From Candidatus Gastranaerophilales bacterium (GTDB taxonomy: Bacteria > Cyanobacteriota > Vampirovibrionia > Gastranaerophilales > Gastranaerophilaceae): a stretch of DNA of 45,872 bases. Location: the NCBI GenBank assembly GCA_944324295.1, contig CALUVX010000170.1, positions 1-45,872 of the forward strand, written 5' to 3'. Made by a program: the position numbers and the translations under genes. Shown one piece after another: positions 41,067 to 45,872 of this stretch (positions are counted from its first letter, which is position 1; every line of letters starts with the position of its first letter). The notes below the pieces were generated by a model. That model was not told the origin of the DNA. It saw nothing but the letters and a program-made list of their open reading frames with translations, and did not search any database.

Positions 41067-41619
41067 ATGGTTAAAAAATAACCTTAATGAAGAACGATAC
41101 CTTCATACACTCGGGACAGCAGAATGTGCAAAGGAATTAGCCGAAAAATACGGATTAAATATAGAAAAAGCATATTTATCAGGTTTGCTGCACGATTGTG
41201 CCAAATGTTTTTCAAATGAAAAATTATTGGATATAATTCATAAAAATTTACATGTTGAAGAATGTGAAATGCTTAACTATAAAACACTTCACGCTCCTGT
41301 AAGTGCATATATAGCTGAAAAGGAGTTTAATGTAACCGATAAAGAAATTCTTTCTGCAATAAGATGGCATACTCTCGGAAAACTTGATATGAGCGATTTT
41401 GAAAAAATTGTTTTTTTGGCTGACAAAATTGAACCAAATACAAGGAATAAAGATTATTCGGCTCAAATACGTATGCTTTTAGAGGAAGATAACGGGTTGA
41501 ATAAAGCTCTTTTACGCTGCTACAAAGAAACCATTAAAAGCCTTGTTAAAAGAGATTTAAAAATATGTCTTTTAACTATTGAAATCTATAACAAACTTCA
41601 AGATATATTACAAAATTAG
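41044..41619 (+). CDS. yqeK: YqeK-like HD-domain hydrolase
   Basis: A 191-residue HD-superfamily protein. HTLGTAECAKELAEKYG supplies the first His, LSGLLHDCAK the HD pair near residue 47, then HAPVSAYIAE, IRWHTLG and LADKIEPNTR. YqeK enzymes split diadenosine tetraphosphate symmetrically to two ADP. The usual order nadD-yqeK is kept, with a 23-base overlap, but rsfS, commonly third, is elsewhere in this window (162-554). Confidence 0.92.
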   Translation: MDYTKILEWLKNNLNEERYLHTLGTAECAKELAEKYGLNIEKAYLSGLLHDCAKCFSNEKLLDIIHKNLHVEECEMLNYKTLHAPVSAYIAEKEFNVTDKEILSAIRWHTLGKLDMSDFEKIVFLADKIEPNTRNKDYSAQIRMLLEEDNGLNKALLRCYKETIKSLVKRDLKICLLTIEIYNKLQDILQN

Positions 41620-41660
41620 CATGTTCATGGTAAAATAATTTTCAAGGTGAGGAAGTTCAG

Positions 41661-43856
41661 ATGAAGGTATTGGAAATTAAGAACAATTTAGTAAAAATAG
41701 CGTATGATGTAAAAGACAATCTTGCACTTTCAGGCTTTGTCATAATAGAAGACACCAATACACCTTATGTTGCTCAAGTTGTTAACATAAAAGCCGATAC
41801 CACAACTAATTATGCGATAGTAAAGTTGTTGTTTACATTTAATGAAGAAGGTATTCTTAAAAACTACGATGGCACTATACCTTCACTTAAAGCTGTTGTT
41901 TCTGCTTTGCCATCCAAAGAACTTATAGATATAATTCCAGTAGAAAATCCACTGGTCTTAGGACAGCTGGCACAACAAGACGTGCAAATAAAGGTTGACA
42001 ATACAATACTCGATAATAATCTGCTTGTTTGCTCTAATAACCTTGAAAATACCAATATTCTTTTGGGTAACATAATAAAACAAATTAATAAAAAAGTTGT
42101 GGTCTTTGATACAGACGGTTTATTCGAAAGTGAGCAAAAAATCGTTTTCGGCAAAGATTTTAAACTTCCGCTGAACTACGATACAATTAACTTTATATAT
42201 GATAATGACCTTGAAGATGTTGATGCTACAAGCAAGGCTATTATTCAGGATATTTTTATAGAAGTACAAGAATATACTAAAACTTTACCGGAAGGCTATC
42301 TGCCGTTTGAAACATTCTTGAATGTCGTAGATCAACAATATAGAGAAACTCAAATTACACAGCTTATACTTCTTAAGAATAAATTGTTAAAATATAAAGA
42401 ATTAAATGTATTTGCCGAAAATTTAAAAGATGTTCTAAATCTCAGTATCGCAATTGATAATAATGATATTACCGTTATAGATATTTCTGATATGAATCCG
42501 GTACTTCAAAAAGAAATTGTTTCCTATGCCTATAATACAATGCAGACAAATAATGAAACAATATATTCTTTTGTAAAAATTCAAAATGAAAATTCAGATA
42601 AAAAACTGCTCAAAAAATTGATAGAACGTACAAATATTTTTACTACAATCGTTTGTCCGCATGCTTTCAAGTATGTTCCTGAATTAAAAGAAATCGCACA
42701 AAATTTAATCCTTTTTGCTCCGCTTACTCTCCAACATGATTTTGCGTCCTATAATACCTTCTTAAATAAGCTTAATCAGGACGAATTCATCATATATGGC
42801 GCACATACACAAAATATACCGTTTATAGTTGAGTTGGACGAACTAAATATTGAAGATATTAAAGAAGTTGAAATTGAAACTAAAGAAGAAGAAATTACTG
42901 CGCCAAATGACCCTGTTCCGATGCCAACGAGTGTAAAGCAGGAAGCTGAAGTACAGATTGAGCCACAACCTCAACCTCAACCTCAAACTCAAACTCAAAA
43001 TCAAGCAGAACCGGCTCAAAATGACGATAAAGACTTACAAGTAACCTTAGAAGAACCGCAAATAGAAACTCCTACTGTTGAATACCCTGATATTACAATA
43101 GATGAAACACCTGTTGAATCAGAAAATAATTCAAATAATGATACTGAATTCATATCTGTAGATGAAAATATACAAATAGTAACAGAACCAGAAAATATTG
43201 AAGAACCTATAATATCAGAGCCGGATCTAAGTAATAAAGAATCGGAAACTGAAACAAAAATTGAAGATATTAGTATTGAAGAAACCGATGATAACAATAC
43301 AATCTACAATATACTTGAATCTGAAGATGATGGTGAAAATGAAGAACCTGTTTCTCTTGAGGAACCTGAAATAGATTATTCAATAGATGACATTGATGTC
43401 AGTGAAGAACTTCAAGAACCTCAAATAATAGAAAACAATAATGAGGACATCATTAATCAGGCCGCAAAAGATATTGATAAATTAATGTATGAAAAACTGC
43501 CTGAAGAAGAAATTTCAATTGAAGAAGAACCTATAGATCTTACATCAGATGAATTAACAGAAGATGATCTGAATCTTATAGGAGATTTGAACGCAGAGAA
43601 TATTAACGCTCCTAATTTTCAGGATATTCCGGATGATCAACCGCCAGTAGTACCTATTTACACGGCAGATGACATTCAAGCTGCGGATGCTCAAACATTT
43701 GAACCCGGCGATAAAGTCAATACAGCCAAGTATGGAGAGGGTGTTGTCTCAAAAATGACTAAATATGGCAATAAACTACTCTGTCTCATAGAATTTCCCA
43801 AAATAGGAAGAAGATTGTTAGATCCTTCAGTTACGGAAATTACAAAATTATCTTAA
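41661..43856 (+). CDS. HerA-like P-loop relic with acidic linker and PcrA-type C-terminal domain
   Basis: A 731-residue protein. Residues 1-95 resemble the HAS-barrel of HerA-type ATPases. Residues 98-400 follow the HerA order, with LGQLAQQDVQIKVD, LLVCSNNLENTNILLGNII where a Walker A loop should be, and KKVVVFDTDGLF, but the GxxGxGK(S/T) loop is missing. Residues 400-670 are very acidic and low in complexity, including alternating Gln-Pro. The last 55 residues (FEPGDKVNTAKYGEGVVSKM, then LIEFPKIGRRLLDP) resemble the tudor-like C-terminus of PcrA/UvrD, which binds RNA polymerase. It is probably a non-catalytic scaffold. Its last nine bases overlap aroH on the other strand. Confidence 0.6.
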   Translation: MKVLEIKNNLVKIAYDVKDNLALSGFVIIEDTNTPYVAQVVNIKADTTTNYAIVKLLFTFNEEGILKNYDGTIPSLKAVVSALPSKELIDIIPVENPLVLGQLAQQDVQIKVDNTILDNNLLVCSNNLENTNILLGNIIKQINKKVVVFDTDGLFESEQKIVFGKDFKLPLNYDTINFIYDNDLEDVDATSKAIIQDIFIEVQEYTKTLPEGYLPFETFLNVVDQQYRETQITQLILLKNKLLKYKELNVFAENLKDVLNLSIAIDNNDITVIDISDMNPVLQKEIVSYAYNTMQTNNETIYSFVKIQNENSDKKLLKKLIERTNIFTTIVCPHAFKYVPELKEIAQNLILFAPLTLQHDFASYNTFLNKLNQDEFIIYGAHTQNIPFIVELDELNIEDIKEVEIETKEEEITAPNDPVPMPTSVKQEAEVQIEPQPQPQPQTQTQNQAEPAQNDDKDLQVTLEEPQIETPTVEYPDITIDETPVESENNSNNDTEFISVDENIQIVTEPENIEEPIISEPDLSNKESETETKIEDISIEETDDNNTIYNILESEDDGENEEPVSLEEPEIDYSIDDIDVSEELQEPQIIENNNEDIINQAAKDIDKLMYEKLPEEEISIEEEPIDLTSDELTEDDLNLIGDLNAENINAPNFQDIPDDQPPVVPIYTADDIQAADAQTFEPGDKVNTAKYGEGVVSKMTKYGNKLLCLIEFPKIGRRLLDPSVTEITKLS

Positions 43857-44195
43857 ACAAGAGGCGCCTTTTAAATAAACAAACTTGGGCTTAAAATCTG
43901 ACTCACAGTTTAAAACTATCAACACTCTGAGGCATTTTTCAAGGGAAGCAGGAACGTTTAGCTCATGAAAACACATCATTGCGGTATCATTCCAACCCAA
44001 ATCTATACGAGCGAATTTTGCAGGAAACGCAGCATTTAAATCATCCGTTAATGTAAAAATAACATGGGAAACCATTGCTATATCAATATTATTTTGATCA
44101 ACTAAGGCGCTCAAAAGTTCCAATGTAGCATTTTTTATAGAATCTACAGAATTTTCATCAACGGTAATTGCACCTCTGATACCCTTTGTAATCAT
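43848..44195 (-). CDS. aroH: Chorismate mutase, AroH type
   Basis: A 115-residue protein matching the monofunctional AroH fold. It begins with KGIRGAITVDENS (the conserved RGA-x-T start), continues with LLSALVDQNNID, VIFTLTDDLNAAFPAKFAR and WNDTAMMCFHELNVPASLEKCLRVLI. The conserved Arg and Cys residues of the trimer-interface active site are visible. It converts chorismate to prephenate for Phe and Tyr synthesis. It lies 18 bases after fmt with AAGGTGGG as ribosome-binding site. Confidence 0.93.
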   Translation of the reverse strand: MITKGIRGAITVDENSVDSIKNATLELLSALVDQNNIDIAMVSHVIFTLTDDLNAAFPAKFARIDLGWNDTAMMCFHELNVPASLEKCLRVLIVLNCESDFKPKFVYLKGASCLR

Positions 44196-44213
44196 TATTA
44201 CCCACCTTATTAT

Positions 44214-45140
44214 TTATTTTATTCCACAGAGAATATGCTGTCCGTTCGCCCAATCTCTAGCAGACATTTCACCTTTTCCCTCAGGTTTAACCCTGACAAG
44301 CAATACACAATCCTTGCCGCAGCCAACAACTATACCTTCTTTAGATATATTTATAAACTCACCGCATTCACCTTTCTCTTTTAATACACGGGTTTCAAGA
44401 ACTTTTATAATTTTTCCGTTATGCATAAAATAAGCAGAAGGAGATTTATAAATTCCACGCACAAGGTTATGAATATCCTCCGCAGATTTTGACCAGTCAA
44501 TAAGCGCTTCTTCTTTTGTGAGCTTATTTGCCATACAAACGCCATCTTCACACTGTTTTTGAGGAATAATTGTTTTATCAACCAACCCGACTAATGTTTT
44601 TGCGATTAATTCCGGAGATTTTTCACTAATTTCTTCAAACAGATCAACGCAGGTCATATTATCAGGAATATCAATAATCTCTTTCATGCATACATCCCCG
44701 CAGTCAAGACCTAATTCAGTTATCATGGTACAAATACCGGTTTGCTTATCTCCGTTTATTATTGCACGCTGTATAGGATTAGCACCACGATATTTAGGCA
44801 GCAATGAAGCATGAAGATTAATAGTTGCATATTTGGGAATATCCAGAACTTCCTGAGACAAAATCTGCCCGAAAGCAAAAGTTACAAAGAAGTCAGGATT
44901 TAATTTTTTTAATTCATTTTGTATCTCAGGCTCTTTTCTTATTGATTTAGGTTGAAAAACAGCAATATTATTCTCAAGAGCAAACTTTTTTACAGGAGAC
45001 ATAGTAAGTTTGTGTCCTCGTCCTGCAGGCTTATCAGGTTGAGTAACAACAGCCTGAACATTAAATTTATCGGAATTATACAAATATTCCAAAGATTTCA
45101 AACCTATAGCAGGTGTTCCGAAAAAAACAATATTTATCAC
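44214..45140 (-). CDS. fmt: Methionyl-tRNA formyltransferase
   Basis: A 308-residue protein of normal Fmt length. It begins INIVFFGTPAIGL, has VTQPDKPAGRGHKL, NLHASLLPKYRGANPIQRAI with the folate-site Asn and His, and TELGLDCGDV with the catalytic Asp. The C-terminal OB-like domain includes NGKIIKVLETRV. It formylates Met-tRNA for initiation. The start is GTG overlapping the TGA of def, so the two are coupled. Confidence 0.97.
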   Translation of the reverse strand: MINIVFFGTPAIGLKSLEYLYNSDKFNVQAVVTQPDKPAGRGHKLTMSPVKKFALENNIAVFQPKSIRKEPEIQNELKKLNPDFFVTFAFGQILSQEVLDIPKYATINLHASLLPKYRGANPIQRAIINGDKQTGICTMITELGLDCGDVCMKEIIDIPDNMTCVDLFEEISEKSPELIAKTLVGLVDKTIIPQKQCEDGVCMANKLTKEEALIDWSKSAEDIHNLVRGIYKSPSAYFMHNGKIIKVLETRVLKEKGECGEFINISKEGIVVGCGKDCVLLVRVKPEGKGEMSARDWANGQHILCGIK

Positions 45141-45697
45141 TTACCAAGTTCCTCATCAAGTTCAGGTTCTTCCAATAACCTATCAGGCTCTACCGGCGGA
45201 AGATTATGCTTTGCCAAAATTTCATCAGTTTCAAAACGATTAACACAATGGTCTATAAACAAAATACCGTCAAGATGGTCATTTTCATGCTGAATAGCAC
45301 GTGCAAGAAGACATCCATCCTTTGCCTCAAGAACAAAAGGACGCCCATGACGGTCAAGTGCTTTTACCATAATATCCTTATAACGTTTAACATCCGTATA
45401 GGCCTCCGGAAAACTTATACACCCTTCCTGAGCAACAATTGCTCCTGATTTTTTAATAATTTTCGGGTTTATAAAAACAATAGGGTTTAATGGTTCATCA
45501 TTTTTAGATACATCAACAACAAAAACCCTGTAATTAACACCTAATTGCGGGGCCGCCATACCAACACCGTTTTTGGCATACATTGTATCAAGCAAATCTT
45601 GAACAAGTTCCTGAATTTTTCTGGAAACTTTGTGAACTTCCTTTGAAGGCTCTCTTAAACTTTTTTCACCATATTGTAAAACTCTTTTTACAGACAT
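45137..45697 (-). CDS. def: Peptide deformylase
   Basis: A 186-residue metalloprotease. The three motifs are present: GVGMAAPQLGV (motif 1), EGCISFPEAY with the metal-binding Cys (motif 2) and QHENDHLDGILFID with the H-E-x-x-H ligands (motif 3). It removes the N-formyl group from new proteins. def followed by fmt and aroH forms an operon. The ATG has AGGTAGG upstream. Confidence 0.97.
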   Translation of the reverse strand: MSVKRVLQYGEKSLREPSKEVHKVSRKIQELVQDLLDTMYAKNGVGMAAPQLGVNYRVFVVDVSKNDEPLNPIVFINPKIIKKSGAIVAQEGCISFPEAYTDVKRYKDIMVKALDRHGRPFVLEAKDGCLLARAIQHENDHLDGILFIDHCVNRFETDEILAKHNLPPVEPDRLLEEPELDEELGK

Positions 45698-45800
45698 ACC
45701 TACCTCACTTAATAAAAAGTATAATTCAAAATATTAAGTTTTGCAAACATGAAAACTTATATAAAGGCAAATATTCAATATTTATATACTTAATATATAT

Positions 45801-45872
45801 ATGAATTCTATAAATAGCATTAATATAAATAAAATAAATATGTTTAACAGTGGAACTATAAAAGTTCCAAAT
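45801..45872 (+). CDS. Start of a hypothetical gene running off the window
   Basis: ATG 45801 opens a frame of 24 codons with no stop before the window ends, reading MNSINSINI and ending NSGTIKVPN. The Asn/Ile-rich start followed by GTIKVP resembles N-terminal tags of lineage-type proteins. No Shine-Dalgarno sequence is present. GGCAAATATT at 45765-45774 faintly recalls the upstream elements of other such genes. Confidence 0.4.
   Translation, partial: MNSINSININKINMFNSGTIKVPN

Overview
The window reads as a gene-dense, AT-rich chromosomal segment from an uncultured gut-type relative of the cyanobacteria (Vampirovibrionia/Melainabacteria, most likely Gastranaerophilales). The evidence is a Tic20/Ycf60-like membrane protein, a cyanobacterial-style Ski2/Mtr4 RNA helicase, several lineage-type membrane proteins without recognisable domains, and pseudopilins with the FTLAEVLITLGIIGVVAA signature and a C-terminal GW(K/Q)(I/F)PKDYP motif. 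This assignment is inference from protein content. I saw no rRNA, tRNA, CRISPR array, transposase or phage gene.

Layout. 1-2.1 kb: rsfS, a TPR protein and a Tic20-like protein. 2.1-7.5 kb (minus strand): a phosphodiester glycosidase, an M23 peptidase, an RNA helicase and a membrane protein. 7.5-11 kb: serS, isocitrate dehydrogenase and small unknowns. 11-13.5 kb: two glycine-zipper paralogues. 13.5-18.1 kb: a uridine-kinase-like protein, a secreted CxxC protein, an SLH-domain protein, and pyruvate kinase with an in-frame TAA. 18.1-21.4 kb: a candidate small RNA, a fosmidomycin-resistance-type MFS transporter, lgt and a TPR lipoprotein candidate. 21.4-28.2 kb: a plus-strand operon (ClpX-type zinc-finger protein, unknown protein, ruvX, DUF1292, stand-alone Clp-N protein, tilS, hpt, histidine kinase). 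28.2-31 kb: a membrane protein and uvrB. 31-40.4 kb: lineage-type membrane proteins flanking a Tad-like cluster (pseudopilin, CpaE-like, CpaF-like) and a second pseudopilin. 40.4-45.7 kb: nadD, yqeK, a HerA-like relic, aroH, fmt and def.

The strongest unusual signal is the pair of pseudopilin loci at 34.6-35.9 kb and 39.2-40.4 kb. Each has a good promoter, a good Shine-Dalgarno sequence and an ATG, and each reading frame runs within about 10 codons into a ten-base G or C homopolymer. At both loci the tract is one base short (or two long) of keeping the ATG in frame with a long shared leader module. That module is built of small palindromes and sits ahead of the FTLAE prepilin motif. This is the layout expected of slipped-strand phase variation, and at the first locus it sits at the head of the operon carrying the two Tad-type ATPases. 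The first locus also has a GC-rich, foldable 5' leader of unknown class.

Other points: two probable leaderless genes with identical -10 to ATG spacing (nadD, inside a perfect 16-bp inverted repeat, and a small Cys protein ahead of isocitrate dehydrogenase); a probable AUU start for tilS; orphan Clp substrate-recognition domains in one operon; ATPase relatives with damaged motifs (HerA-like, CpaF-like); and a conserved upstream element shared by lineage-type membrane-protein genes.
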